Source: Bacteroidetes bacterium UBA7674 (GTDB lineage Bacteria; Bacteroidota; Bacteroidia; Chitinophagales; Chitinophagaceae). From it: 64,000 nucleotides of DNA. The notes under the pieces are model-generated. The model had not been told where the DNA came from. It made no database searches and was given only the letters and a program-made list of their open reading frames with translations. This document shows, piece by piece, positions 8,752 through 18,030 of this stretch; within the stretch, counting starts at the first letter, position 1, and each line of letters opens with the position of its first letter. The stretch covers positions 1-64,000 of the forward strand of contig DLHG01000001.1 of the NCBI GenBank assembly GCA_002483105.1. Direction: 5' to 3'. Made by a program: the position numbers and the translations under genes.

Positions 8752-8780
8752 GTATTACACTATAACAACAAATAAAGATC

Positions 8781-8963
8781 ATGGCAAAGTTTATTAATGT
8801 AAAAAAAGACGGCGAGGAAGCCGCAATGGTGAATGTGGATTACATCATGTCAGTAACACCCAATGAAACCGGATGCACCATCGTCGTTTATCCCGGTGAT
8901 AAAGATGGTACTATTGAACTGGACATTTCTTTACCTGTTCTTATGGGCAGGATAGGATCTTAA
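8781..8963 (+). CDS. Small conserved-looking hypothetical protein
   Basis: 60 residues, MAKFINVKKDGEEAAMVNVDYI and so on. It alternates short beta-strand-like segments with charged turns and lacks a signal peptide. The overall pattern recalls the FlbD-like small fold, but no flagellar genes are present and the similarity is too weak to use. A good promoter precedes it and a terminator-like hairpin follows it, which supports a real single-gene unit. Confidence 0.6.
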   Translation: MAKFINVKKDGEEAAMVNVDYIMSVTPNETGCTIVVYPGDKDGTIELDISLPVLMGRIGS

Positions 8964-8983
8964 ATTCTTACAACGTTTACTTC

Positions 8984-9015
8984 CCCGCCGGGTCCTTTTC
9001 AGGAGACCCGGTGGG
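8984..9015 (+). terminator. Terminator-like hairpin
   Basis: CCCGCCGGGTC and GACCCGGTGGG form an 11-bp stem with one G-T wobble. It lies between convergent genes and may serve either. The T-run is poor. Confidence 0.6.
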
Positions 9016-9022
9016 AAACCTA

Positions 9023-9811
9023 TTACATCTCCCTGCTCCATGAAAAGGCAGTCGGGATGATCAACAAGGAAAGCATGAATGTTCCTTTGCCTTCAATATC
9101 CAATGTTTCGTCAAACGTTGTGTACTCATTCTTGTAAGAGAAGTAGCTGATCTTTCCGAACTGATACATTGCCCTGAGCTTAAAGCACATCCCGAATCTT
9201 AAGCCTGCCTCCATTTTTATGATAGGCCTTGCCGACCAGGTATTTGCGTCTTGAAATTCATAATAAGTAGTAGCAGCCCAGTTAGTATAAACACCCGCGC
9301 CTATAGCAAAACAGGTGTTATAGTCTTTGCTCTGCATCGCGTCGCAACCTGTTCTATAGTCCAGGGTTACAGGGATACCCATATTAAATGACCCCGCCAC
9401 TACCACATCAGCCACCTGGTACATGTGTGTTCCGGTATTATACATCACGCCTGCGTTCTTGATAACATCCCATTCGTACATATTGAACATCACGTCTGCA
9501 CCAATCGCCAGTTTACTTGCTTTACTCACTTTGGCCAACGGGAAAAACGAACCTATACCGAAGCCATAACTCCTTTGCGGCAACCTTTTGGTATAAGAGT
9601 CGCTCTCTTTCTTACCATAATGGTTGATGCCCGAATAGTTATACTTCATTTGTATACCGGCAACAGGCTTTGTCAATGAGATATGTACCCGCTGCCAGGA
9701 ATAAGACGATTCGGAATAATGCTTGTAGTTAAAACCACGCTGAGCAGTGGCAGAAAATGAGGCAATACTTGCCAGTATCAATAACAACACCCTGAAGGAA
9801 GATGCACGCAT
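9023..9811 (-). CDS. Exported outer-membrane barrel-like protein
   Basis: 262 residues. A signal peptide of about 23 residues ends in SATAQ. The rest shows alternating hydrophobic/polar segments with many aromatic residues, such as YGFGIGSFFPL, GADVMFNMY, MEAGLRFGMCFKLRAMYQF and a final FMLSLLIIPTAFSW strand. This is the usual look of a small outer-membrane beta-barrel of Bacteroidota. There is no sorting domain. The divergent SET-domain gene starts 80 bases away. Function unknown. Confidence 0.65.
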   Translation of the reverse strand: MRASSFRVLLLILASIASFSATAQRGFNYKHYSESSYSWQRVHISLTKPVAGIQMKYNYSGINHYGKKESDSYTKRLPQRSYGFGIGSFFPLAKVSKASKLAIGADVMFNMYEWDVIKNAGVMYNTGTHMYQVADVVVAGSFNMGIPVTLDYRTGCDAMQSKDYNTCFAIGAGVYTNWAATTYYEFQDANTWSARPIIKMEAGLRFGMCFKLRAMYQFGKISYFSYKNEYTTFDETLDIEGKGTFMLSLLIIPTAFSWSREM

Positions 9812-9876
9812 ATAATCGGGATTAAAGGTTAAAATGCGTCACAAAATATAAATTATTTTCAAAAAGCAAGTAAAGT

Positions 9877-9884
9877 TAACTTTA
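9877..9884 (+). promoter_or_regulatory. -7 promoter element of the SET-domain gene
   Basis: TAACTTTA, close to TAnnTTTG, ends 7 bases before the ATG at 9892. If used, the transcript would be nearly leaderless. Confidence 0.4.
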
Positions 9885-9891
9885 CCTTCTT

Positions 9892-10281
9892 ATGACCATC
9901 CCGGGACTATATATAGCGGAAACAGAACTTAAAGGCCGTGGCATGTTCTGCCACGAGGCTATTGCTGCTGATACTGTAATTGAGATTTCCCCCGTGATCG
10001 TAATGCCGGGCAAAGACCGCGAAAATCTGGACAAAACACTACTGCACGATTACATCTTTGAATGGACTCCCGAAGGCGAAGAGAAAATGTGCTGTATGGC
10101 GCTTGGCAATATTCCTATCTACAATCATTCTTACACTTCCAACTGTGAATACTTCATGGACTACGAACAACAAACCATGATGATAAAATCCGTTCGTGAT
10201 ATACCGGCAGGAGAAGAGATCACCATCAACTACAATGGCGACTGGAATGATGAAAAGAAAGTGTGGTTTGATGCCAGTTGA
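9892..10281 (+). CDS. SET domain-containing protein
   Basis: 129 residues, almost entirely a minimal SET domain. It has the N-terminal GRGMF motif (residues 16-20), the core YNHSYTSNCEY (NHS motif) and the C-terminal GEEITINYNG motif. SET proteins transfer methyl groups from S-adenosylmethionine to lysines. The standard motifs are present, but the post-SET cysteines are absent, as in many short bacterial SET proteins. The substrate is unknown. It sits upstream of a pterin dehydratase gene with about 130 bases between, so an operon is possible but not obvious. Confidence 0.85.
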   Translation: MTIPGLYIAETELKGRGMFCHEAIAADTVIEISPVIVMPGKDRENLDKTLLHDYIFEWTPEGEEKMCCMALGNIPIYNHSYTSNCEYFMDYEQQTMMIKSVRDIPAGEEITINYNGDWNDEKKVWFDAS

Positions 10282-10409
10282 CAGTTACCGGTTTTCAGTC
10301 AGCAGTTTACAGTTACATTGTGTCGGCTTGATTTTTTTGAATTTTGAACTTAGCGAAGCGATCTCATTGAGCAACGCTAAATAATTTTAATTTTTGAATT
10401 TTAAAAACT

Positions 10410-10640
10410 ATGTGGGAAGAAAAAGATAACGCACTATACCGCTCATTCGAGTTCAAAGATTTTTCTGAAGCCTTTGCTTTCATGACGCGCGTGGCTCTTA
10501 TTGCCGAAAAACACGATCACCATCCGCGCTGGACCAATGTGTGGAATAAAGTGGAGATATGGCTGAATACCCATGATGCCGGAAATACAGTAACTGACCG
10601 CGACAAGAAACTAGCGATAGCGATAGAAAAGCTACTTTAA
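10410..10640 (+). CDS. phhB: 4a-hydroxytetrahydrobiopterin dehydratase (PCD/DCoH family)
   Basis: 76 residues, a little shorter than usual for this family. The signature is clear: AFMTRVALIAEKHDHHPRW, then NKVEIWLNTHDAGNTVTDRD and KLAIAIEKLL, giving the EKxxHHPxW and THDxGGxTxxD patterns with the active-site histidines. The enzyme dehydrates 4a-hydroxytetrahydropterin formed by aromatic amino acid hydroxylases. No phenylalanine hydroxylase gene is in the window. Confidence 0.92.
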   Translation: MWEEKDNALYRSFEFKDFSEAFAFMTRVALIAEKHDHHPRWTNVWNKVEIWLNTHDAGNTVTDRDKKLAIAIEKLL

Positions 10641-10769
10641 GTTTTAGTTAGTATATTATTATTTTTACTGCCTAATAATTTGACAATCAATAGATTAAAG
10701 AGTTGTTATTTGCATTCGTTTTTATATATTATCTTGTGCATCCTTAAAGAAAAGAGAAACCGAATTTTT

Positions 10770-13700
10770 ATGAAAAAACTACTACTTATTCTGGCCTGCA
10801 GTGTATTATCCCTGCCAGGCTTTTCACAATGCTTCAATGCATGGACTTATTACGAGCCGATCACGATCACGAACAACAATCCGGCGCAAACCGACTTCCA
10901 GGTGTCTATTACAATAAACACCGCGGCATTGATCGCCGCAGGTAAGATGAATGCAGCAGGAAATGACATCCGCTTTGTGGAAGATCTTGTTTGTTGCACT
11001 GCACTGCCACACTATGTGCAGTCAGGTATTAATACAACGACTACTAACGTCTGGGTAAAAGTGAACCTTCCTGCCAATACTACAAAAACCATTTACATTC
11101 GTTATGGCAACTCAGCCGCTACTAACAATGCTGATCCTGAGAACGTATTTACACTGTGGGAAGGTTTTGATGGCCCCGCCTATGACTTCGCTCTGAGCTG
11201 TGGTTCAGGCACCGCATCCCAGGTGGGAGGGTTGATGACTTACTCATGGCCTAGTAATGCACAGTGGGTATCTAACATCACTTTTCCGGTTGCAAACGTT
11301 TATACTGCTGAAGCAAATGTAACGACACAGTCGGGCAACTGGCCCGGTTTGTATTGGGCGCAGGCAACTACGCAAAGGTCTTATGCTTTATTGTATGGCA
11401 GCGGATTGCGCATTTCTAAAACACCAACCAGCGGAACCACTTATTGCGATGGTCATAACTGGGCGAGCGCTGTAGTAACTCCTACCAACACTTCCGGTAT
11501 CTGGTCATTTACATGGATCGCTACGGGTAACATGCAGGCTTACCATCCCGGTTATGGTAACCTCACCTCAACTGATGTTGACCATCCAAAAAATTCTGAC
11601 TTGAGATTAGCACTTGGTGGCATCAATGGCGGTACAGGCTCTTATACTATCGATTGGGTACGTGCACGTAAATATGTACCTAATCCACCTACAGCAACGG
11701 TAGGCGCTGAAGTGGTATTTGCACCTACGGCATTCTCTTACAGCGGCACGTTGTGCGCAGGTGTTGGCTCTGTATCTCCTACCTTTGCAGGTGTTACAGG
11801 TGGTACATATAGCGCACCGGGTGGCGTGAGCATCAACTCAACTACAGGAGCTATTGACCTTGGCGCCAGCACGGCCGGTACTTATACCATTACTTATACT
11901 ATACCTTCCGTTATTTGTCCGGGTACTACTGCCACTACAAATATTACTATCACACAACCTACAGGAGCTATTTCTGTAAGCGGATCTAATCCGATCTGTG
12001 CAGGACAGTCTTCTTCAGTACTGATCACAGGACAGCCGGGTACAGTGATTACATTCAACACTAATGGTGTCAATCCACAAACAGTTACACTCAACGGTTT
12101 GGGGCAAATTACAATTCCTACAGGTACGCTTACTACCAGCGCCACTTACAACCTGGTAAGCGGTACAGTGAGCGGATGTACCGCAGCCCTTAGTGGTAGC
12201 GCTACTGTTAACGTAAACGCGTTACCAACAGCAGTACTGACCAACAATGGTCCGGCTACTATATGCAACGGAGGCACTACAGGAATCGACATCAACTTTA
12301 CAGGTGCACCACCATTCAATTTCAACTACTTCAATGGTACCACAATGGTTCCTGTGGTAGGATGGGCGACTAATAGTTTCACGTTCTCTGTATCACCAAC
12401 TACCAATACTACTTACTTTGTGACAGGCCTTAGCAACACTTGTACTGCTGAACCGGCAGGCATGGCCGATGTGGCTGATGTAACAGTGCTAGACGCTCCT
12501 GTTATCACTACACAGCCTGTATCAGGCACAGAATGTAGCGGTGGTGCAACATCTTTCTCGGTAGTGGCAACCGGTGGTGGCCTTACTTACCAATGGTATA
12601 ACGGTGTAACCGCACTAGGCAATACAGCTCCATATTCAGGTGCGTTTACAGACATCCTGAATATCAGCAATACTTTAGGACTGGACGCCAATACATACAA
12701 TGTTGTAATAAACAATAGCTGCGGTACTGCTACCAGCAACAACGTAACGCTTACTGAAGATTTCACAAACACATGGAATGGTGCAGTAAGTGCTGCATGG
12801 TCTGACGGAAACAACTGGAGCTGCGGTATAGTACCAATATATACTACCAATGTAGTGATACCGAACACAGCCACTAATATGCCTGATGTAGATATAGCGG
12901 GCGCTATCTGTAATAACATCACTATAGATGCAGGTTCAGATATTGAATTCTCGGGCATCAATAACCAACTGGAAGTAAGAGGCAACATTACCAACAATGG
13001 TGACTTTGATGGCACTAACGGTAAAGTATTACTGGCAGGTACTACACAAGCCTTAACAGGACCATTCACATTCGGCGCCCTGGAAGTAGCAGGTGGTGGC
13101 AACAAGACGCTGACTGAAGACATTAACGTATCAGGCATACTTACACTTACCAATGGTAATATAATCCTGGACAGCAATAACCTGACATTGAACATGCCAT
13201 GGGCCCAGATGGGTGGTAGCGCTACTTCATTCATCGTAACAAATGATTCAGGTGCTGTAATAGGTACTAACATGGGTACCGGTGGAAACCCTGATGCTGT
13301 AACGTTCCATGTAGGTATCAATGGCACATCTTACACTCCGGTAGAGCTTGAAAACACAGGTACGGTAGATACATTTACAGTAAGAGTAATAGAAAACGTG
13401 TACGAAGATGGTTATGGTGTAGCTCCTGCCGAAGTAGTAAATCCGGTAGTAAACCGCACATGGTTGATCAGTGAAAACACACCTGGTGGTTCTTTTGCAA
13501 CAGTTACTCCTCATTGGAATGCAGTTGACGAAAACGTAGGTTTCGACCAGTCGCATGTATATGTGGTACATTACATGAATAACGAATGGACCAGCGAAAT
13601 AGATTCAGCAATATGGGCTTCTGCCGCAAACGGCACTGATCCTTACTGGACTATGGAAGACAGCATTGATTCTTTCTCTCCATTTGCAGTAGCATCGGCT

Positions 13701-14246
13701 CACCAGTTCCCGCTGGCTATACGTTTAACTACGATCACTGCAGCAAACGTTGGTAATCGCAACAAGGTAGAATGGAAGAGTGCTACAGAAGCAGCAGGCG
13801 ACCATTACGAACTGGAACGCAGCACAAACGGCACTACTTTCACACAGATAGCTACTATTAAGGCTAACGGTGTAGCATCAAGCTACACGCATTTCGATGA
13901 AAGCCCTGTAACCGGGGTTAACTACTACCGCGCTAAACTGGTAGATGCTAATGGCAAGTCTAACTACTCTAAAGTAGTTTCAGCTACAGTAAAAGCTACC
14001 AACGATTTCAATATCGAAGCATATCCTAACCCGGTTAAGAATACTGTATCTGTAAAAGTGAACGGTACTATTAATGGTAAAGGAAGTGTAACGATCACTG
14101 ATGTTACAGGCCGTGTAGTAAAAACTGCTACTGCTGTAGCTGACAATAAAGCAGAAATTAATGTAAGCAACCTTGCTTCAGGAATGTACCTGCTGAACTA
14201 TACTGATGATGTTCGCAATGAATCTATCAAGATCAACAAGCAATAA
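10770..14246 (+). CDS. Large secreted T9SS cargo with DUF2341 and Ig-like domains
   Basis: 1158 residues from the ATG at 10770, chosen because it begins a clean signal peptide (MKKLLLILACSVLSL, ending GFSQ). Residues of about 20-140 resemble a DUF2341 domain (WTYYEPITITN ... VKVNLPANTTKTIYIRYGN), found in surface proteins that may bind glycans. Several Ig-like repeats follow, each with a Cys pair (for example CAGVGSVSPTFAG, CSGGATSFSVVATGGGLTYQW). A region of short beta repeats and a fibronectin-like stretch come next. The end is a T9SS sorting domain (YPNPVKN ... GMYLLNYTDD). Likely a cell-surface adhesin or glycan-binding protein. Confidence 0.85.
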   Translation: MKKLLLILACSVLSLPGFSQCFNAWTYYEPITITNNNPAQTDFQVSITINTAALIAAGKMNAAGNDIRFVEDLVCCTALPHYVQSGINTTTTNVWVKVNLPANTTKTIYIRYGNSAATNNADPENVFTLWEGFDGPAYDFALSCGSGTASQVGGLMTYSWPSNAQWVSNITFPVANVYTAEANVTTQSGNWPGLYWAQATTQRSYALLYGSGLRISKTPTSGTTYCDGHNWASAVVTPTNTSGIWSFTWIATGNMQAYHPGYGNLTSTDVDHPKNSDLRLALGGINGGTGSYTIDWVRARKYVPNPPTATVGAEVVFAPTAFSYSGTLCAGVGSVSPTFAGVTGGTYSAPGGVSINSTTGAIDLGASTAGTYTITYTIPSVICPGTTATTNITITQPTGAISVSGSNPICAGQSSSVLITGQPGTVITFNTNGVNPQTVTLNGLGQITIPTGTLTTSATYNLVSGTVSGCTAALSGSATVNVNALPTAVLTNNGPATICNGGTTGIDINFTGAPPFNFNYFNGTTMVPVVGWATNSFTFSVSPTTNTTYFVTGLSNTCTAEPAGMADVADVTVLDAPVITTQPVSGTECSGGATSFSVVATGGGLTYQWYNGVTALGNTAPYSGAFTDILNISNTLGLDANTYNVVINNSCGTATSNNVTLTEDFTNTWNGAVSAAWSDGNNWSCGIVPIYTTNVVIPNTATNMPDVDIAGAICNNITIDAGSDIEFSGINNQLEVRGNITNNGDFDGTNGKVLLAGTTQALTGPFTFGALEVAGGGNKTLTEDINVSGILTLTNGNIILDSNNLTLNMPWAQMGGSATSFIVTNDSGAVIGTNMGTGGNPDAVTFHVGINGTSYTPVELENTGTVDTFTVRVIENVYEDGYGVAPAEVVNPVVNRTWLISENTPGGSFATVTPHWNAVDENVGFDQSHVYVVHYMNNEWTSEIDSAIWASAANGTDPYWTMEDSIDSFSPFAVASAHQFPLAIRLTTITAANVGNRNKVEWKSATEAAGDHYELERSTNGTTFTQIATIKANGVASSYTHFDESPVTGVNYYRAKLVDANGKSNYSKVVSATVKATNDFNIEAYPNPVKNTVSVKVNGTINGKGSVTITDVTGRVVKTATAVADNKAEINVSNLASGMYLLNYTDDVRNESIKINKQ

Positions 14247-14266
14247 TATCAGGTAACGCATAAATA

Positions 14267-14300
14267 AAAATCCCTCCCGGCTGAGCCGGGAGGGATTTTT
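14267..14300. terminator. Bidirectional terminator
   Basis: AATCCCTCCCGGCT-GA-GCCGGGAGGGATT perfect stem with A-run and T-run on either side, between convergent genes ending at 14246 and 14318. Confidence 0.92.
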
Positions 14301-14317
14301 ATTTTCAATCAGGCTGG

Positions 14318-15427
14318 TCACTTTAAAACTTTCTTCCGCAACATCATAAACGGCTTTTCCACCACCAGGTGAAGTATGGCTGCTGCTACCAGGCAAGCCG
14401 CCACGCAGATAGCCATGCACTTACCGCTATTAACATCAATACCCATAGTGGCTACCCAATCCTGCGTTACGTTAATAACCCCCTTGTGTGTCAGGTAAAC
14501 CGCATAAGACAACAAAGCGATGAGCGATATAACACGCGATTTCCATTTATACAAAAAGCAAGACTTGCTCAATGCCGCTACCACCATCAACCCATAACCG
14601 ATAGCCACTACAGCAAATCCAAAAACCGAAGCGCCAAAAGAGTGTTCATCATAACACAGGTGATAAGCACTTGTCAGAACGAAAAGACTCAATAGAAACA
14701 CTACATTCCCGTACCTGGTAATCACCTCCCATGCTTTAGGAAGAAAGGTATAGACAGCTGCAATACCCACCCCTACCAGCAAGCCATCGAGCCGGCAATA
14801 AGAAGGATAATAAATGTAGGTGTACCACTCTGCTCCACCGGTCTCCGATTCCATAGCCGGGAGGTAGATATTATTGTAAGCATAGTAGCGCAGGTAAATA
14901 GTCAGCCCGAACAAGGCAATTAATAGCCAATACCCTTTTCTGAATATCCTCAATCCGTACAAGGCAATCAACGTAAAAGGCAACAATAAATAAAAATGCT
15001 CTTCCACACACAGCGACCAGGCATGGGAAAATGTCCCGAAGTTCACAACATCCAATCCGAAATTCTGGGTGAATGTCAGGTAACGCCACAGCGGCCTTAG
15101 CTCCTCTCTTTCATGGAAAGCGGGAACGCAAAAATATATGGCTACCACTACCCAGAACGCCGGTAGTATCCTGAAAAACCGTTTGATGAAGAAGTCCTTC
15201 ACACGGATACTTCCTTTCTCTTTCCATTGCGCAAACAATTGTGAAGAGATCAGGAAACCGCTCAACACAAAAAACAGGTCAACACCCGACCATCCAAACT
15301 TTGAATATGTCCACAACCACTCCGGGTGCCCGAAAATGCGTGCTGAATAATGATACAGGAATACCCATGTTATAGCAAGAGCCCTCAGGTGATCCAGTCC
15401 GTAGAACTTAGTAGTGGTTGCAGGCAT
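14318..15427 (-). CDS. Acyltransferase 3 family membrane protein (OafA/YrhL-like)
   Basis: 369 residues with about ten predicted membrane helices. The N-terminus has the family signature LDHLRALAITWVFLYHY with the catalytic-type His, followed by WSGVDLFFVLSGFLIS. Members transfer acetyl or other acyl groups onto surface polysaccharides or other exported molecules. The start overlaps the stop of the M14 peptidase gene by one base (TGATG), so the two are coupled. A second family member lies at 18031-19137. Substrate unknown. Confidence 0.9.
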   Translation of the reverse strand: MPATTTKFYGLDHLRALAITWVFLYHYSARIFGHPEWLWTYSKFGWSGVDLFFVLSGFLISSQLFAQWKEKGSIRVKDFFIKRFFRILPAFWVVVAIYFCVPAFHEREELRPLWRYLTFTQNFGLDVVNFGTFSHAWSLCVEEHFYLLLPFTLIALYGLRIFRKGYWLLIALFGLTIYLRYYAYNNIYLPAMESETGGAEWYTYIYYPSYCRLDGLLVGVGIAAVYTFLPKAWEVITRYGNVVFLLSLFVLTSAYHLCYDEHSFGASVFGFAVVAIGYGLMVVAALSKSCFLYKWKSRVISLIALLSYAVYLTHKGVINVTQDWVATMGIDVNSGKCMAICVAACLVAAAILHLVVEKPFMMLRKKVLK

Positions 15428-17154
15428 CAGCGCTCAATTCTAAATATGGGGTACCTCATATGCTCCGCCTCATAATAAGGTGAACGCCTGTAAATAAAGT
15501 CCAGTTGCTTAGCAGCACTTTTTGCAAACTCAGCATCCGACTTTTGTTTTGCCTTTAGTTCCTTTTTCAAGGCCGGGTTGTTCTTCAGTATCTCAGGAGC
15601 TTCATCTTCAAACACATAATCGCTGAAATATTCTTTTTGCTGCAATACAGCATCAAAGAAGTTCCATGCAAAAAATGCGTCCGGCCCTGTCGGCTCCAAC
15701 ACTTCTATTATGAACCGCTTGGCCGGTTGATCAACATCTATTACATAATCGCCTGCGAGTAGTTTTATCTTCTTGTTCTCTTTCGTTACGGTCACATTCT
15801 TGTGCAGGTAATGTCCTTCATAGGGTTGTGGTACTGTTTCATACTTATCTATTTTATACACACCTACACTCAGTACTTCATCTTCACTCAACCTGCGCAT
15901 GCGCACCCCATTCAGTTTCAGCCTGCTGATCACCTCTCCCCATGCCTGCGGCACTACGTATGCCGAGGGCGCGATTACCTTCTGCGTTCCTGAAAATGAG
16001 TTGTGAAACTTCACTTTGCGCGTATAAGGTTTGTCCCTGTCGTAATACAATCTATCCTGCCCGGAAACCTCGCTCTTTTTATATCCCGCTTCATACCCTT
16101 TGAATTCTATCAGCTTCGACACATGTTCATTCACCTTCCAGTCGAGAAAAAAACTGTTCTGCGCCATCAATGCCTGCCTGTCTCTCTTACGCGCAGCAAT
16201 TATTTCCTCTGCTCTTTGCGACGCCACATTTATGAAGCTCTCCATAAGGGCATAGGTTGCTTCTACACGCTGTTTAAAGGGCTTCAGCATATGTGTTTCG
16301 GGTACAAAAGCCATTGTCTGGAACATGGCACAAAGCCCGCTGGAAAAACGTGGATAGTCGCAAAACTCCGTCCAGCCTTTTTCGGGAGTATTCCCAAAGT
16401 GGTTCACATAAGGCACCATGTCATAACCGCGTTCCTTCATATCACCATACAGCAAGGGTTCAAATACATCGTACATGAATTTCCCCGTTGCTCCACCCAA
16501 CTTATTGTGCTGTGTGGAAAGCAATGTGATGATATGTTGATAGTCAGCCCCATTACTTACGTGATTGTCTATAAATATTTCGGGGTCCAGTGAATGCATT
16601 ACCTCAACCAATGTTCTTGTCTCCTGTGCATCCAGCTTTATAAAATCCCTGTTCAGGTCAAGATTTTTCGCGCTGCCACGGAAGCCATATTCTTTCGGAC
16701 CTACCTGGTTCGCCCTGCTGTAGCTACCCCTATTGAGTGCGCCACCTATGTTGAATACTGGCACTACTGCCAGCACTATATTTTCAGGTATAGTGATGCG
16801 TCCACTAGCTATATCGCGCATCAGCATTTTGCACGCTTCTATTCCGTCAGGCTCACCGGGATGGATTCCGTTGTTGATGAGTATCACTACTTTACCGTCT
16901 TTCTTCCAGCGCTGTACATCAAATTCACCATCGGCGCTATAGTAGACCACATGCAGCGGATAACGTGTATCAGTAGGCCCCGCCTCCTCCATAGCGATAG
17001 TGGAGTAACTGCGTTTCAGTTCTTTATAGAAATCAATGGTCTCCTGGTAAGTAGCTGTCTCTTTCCCGTTTGATGTCTCAAAACGAGTGAGCAACTGCCC
17101 CTTCGACAGTACCGGTAAAAGTAAACCCAACAATAAAATTATCCTGTAAAACAT
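15427..17154 (-). CDS. Exported M14-family zinc carboxypeptidase
   Basis: 575 residues with a signal peptide of about 20 residues ending in SKGQ. The peptidase domain shows the zinc ligands in NNGIHPGEPDG (HxxE), NLDLNRDFIKLD around the substrate-binding Arg, and a third ligand His in FIDNHVSNGADYQH. The length fits an M14 domain of about 300 residues plus a C-terminal beta domain ending in a basic stretch. It should cleave C-terminal residues of peptides in the periplasm or outside. It is transcribed with the acyltransferase that overlaps its stop. Confidence 0.88.
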   Translation of the reverse strand: MFYRIILLLGLLLPVLSKGQLLTRFETSNGKETATYQETIDFYKELKRSYSTIAMEEAGPTDTRYPLHVVYYSADGEFDVQRWKKDGKVVILINNGIHPGEPDGIEACKMLMRDIASGRITIPENIVLAVVPVFNIGGALNRGSYSRANQVGPKEYGFRGSAKNLDLNRDFIKLDAQETRTLVEVMHSLDPEIFIDNHVSNGADYQHIITLLSTQHNKLGGATGKFMYDVFEPLLYGDMKERGYDMVPYVNHFGNTPEKGWTEFCDYPRFSSGLCAMFQTMAFVPETHMLKPFKQRVEATYALMESFINVASQRAEEIIAARKRDRQALMAQNSFFLDWKVNEHVSKLIEFKGYEAGYKKSEVSGQDRLYYDRDKPYTRKVKFHNSFSGTQKVIAPSAYVVPQAWGEVISRLKLNGVRMRRLSEDEVLSVGVYKIDKYETVPQPYEGHYLHKNVTVTKENKKIKLLAGDYVIDVDQPAKRFIIEVLEPTGPDAFFAWNFFDAVLQQKEYFSDYVFEDEAPEILKNNPALKKELKAKQKSDAEFAKSAAKQLDFIYRRSPYYEAEHMRYPIFRIER

Positions 17155-17254
17155 ACCCTAAATATAGTATCCTTCTCGCTTATACACAGCAATCTAACAG
17201 GTTATCCACATGGCTGGTACGATATTTTAATCTTTTTTAAAAAGCAACGCACAT

Positions 17255-17482
17255 ATGAAAAAGGAGATCCTCACCCAGCTCATAGAGAATACATTCGCCA
17301 AACTAGCAGCTCCCGCACCGGGAACGGGATTGTATTCCGAACTTAAGAATGTCATCCTACAGGCTTTCGAGCTGGGAAGTATGCAGGGTCCCGAAAATGA
17401 GGAAGGGAATTCCTCAAATAGTCTGTTTTCGCAACAAACTCCAGCGGAAAACATCTTTCACCACACGGCAATAAGCAGGTAA
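17255..17482 (+). CDS. Small hypothetical protein
   Basis: 75 residues, MKKEILTQLIENTFAKLAAPAP and so on, mostly predicted helix, with a Gln/Asn/Ser-rich C-terminal half. An overlapping minus-strand frame of equal length exists, but the plus frame has an ordinary start and precedes the GNAT gene at 17521 in the same direction. No family recognised. Confidence 0.5.
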   Translation: MKKEILTQLIENTFAKLAAPAPGTGLYSELKNVILQAFELGSMQGPENEEGNSSNSLFSQQTPAENIFHHTAISR

Positions 17483-17520
17483 GTTATTCACAGGCACGGA
17501 ATATTTTCTAATATTGCGTC

Positions 17521-18021
17521 ATGGTGAGCATCCGATTGGCATCCTTGGCAGACGTGTTAACGATCCAAGAACTGGCAGAAACAACATGGTGGCCTGTATA
17601 TCAACCGATTGTCGGTGAAGAGCAGGTGCGCTATATGCTGAACGAGTTCTACAACTTTGAAACGATTACCCACCAGATCAATACCGGCTCCCAGACCTAT
17701 CTGCTCCTTTATGAAGATGATACGCCGAAAGGCTTCGCCGCCTTCTCACAAAGAAAAGAAGACCCCACTATTTACAAACTACACAAGCTCTACTGTCTCC
17801 CGGCTGAGCAAGGCAAGGGTTACGGTAAACAACTAATAAAAATGGTGGAAGATACCGTACTTTCCCAAGGCAGGAACATACTGGAGCTGAATGTCAACCG
17901 CTACAACAAGGCAAAAACCTTCTACGAACACCTCGGCTTTTCCGTCATTTACGAAGAGGACATACAAATAGGTGATGGGTATGAAATGAATGACTTTGTG
18001 ATGCGGAAGGAACTAAGCTAA
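17521..18021 (+). CDS. GNAT-family N-acetyltransferase
   Basis: 166 residues. Motif A is clear: LYCLPAEQGKGYGKQLI, with the Q/RxxGxG/A acetyl-CoA pyrophosphate loop, followed by VEDTVLSQGRNILELNVN and the motif B region NKAKTFYEHLGFSV. An N-terminal segment (SIRLASLADVLTIQELAETTW) is typical of the fold. It transfers acetyl groups from acetyl-CoA to an amine; the substrate is not evident. A TAATATTG -7-like box lies right before the start. Confidence 0.9.
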   Translation: MVSIRLASLADVLTIQELAETTWWPVYQPIVGEEQVRYMLNEFYNFETITHQINTGSQTYLLLYEDDTPKGFAAFSQRKEDPTIYKLHKLYCLPAEQGKGYGKQLIKMVEDTVLSQGRNILELNVNRYNKAKTFYEHLGFSVIYEEDIQIGDGYEMNDFVMRKELS

Positions 18022-18030
18022 CTCTTTCTA

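Larger units (their letters stand above)
8182..8780. other. Intergenic region with repeat remnants
   Basis: About 600 bases without a credible gene. It holds a copy of the dispersed hairpin motif near 8285-8313, a cluster of short direct repeats at 8325-8505 and, near its right end, a GC-rich hairpin and a promoter for the small gene at 8781. Each is listed separately. Confidence 0.6.

Noticed and set aside
8182..8780. Cobalamin or other riboswitch before the DUF6580 gene
   Set aside because: No conserved riboswitch core or matching stems were found upstream of 8181.
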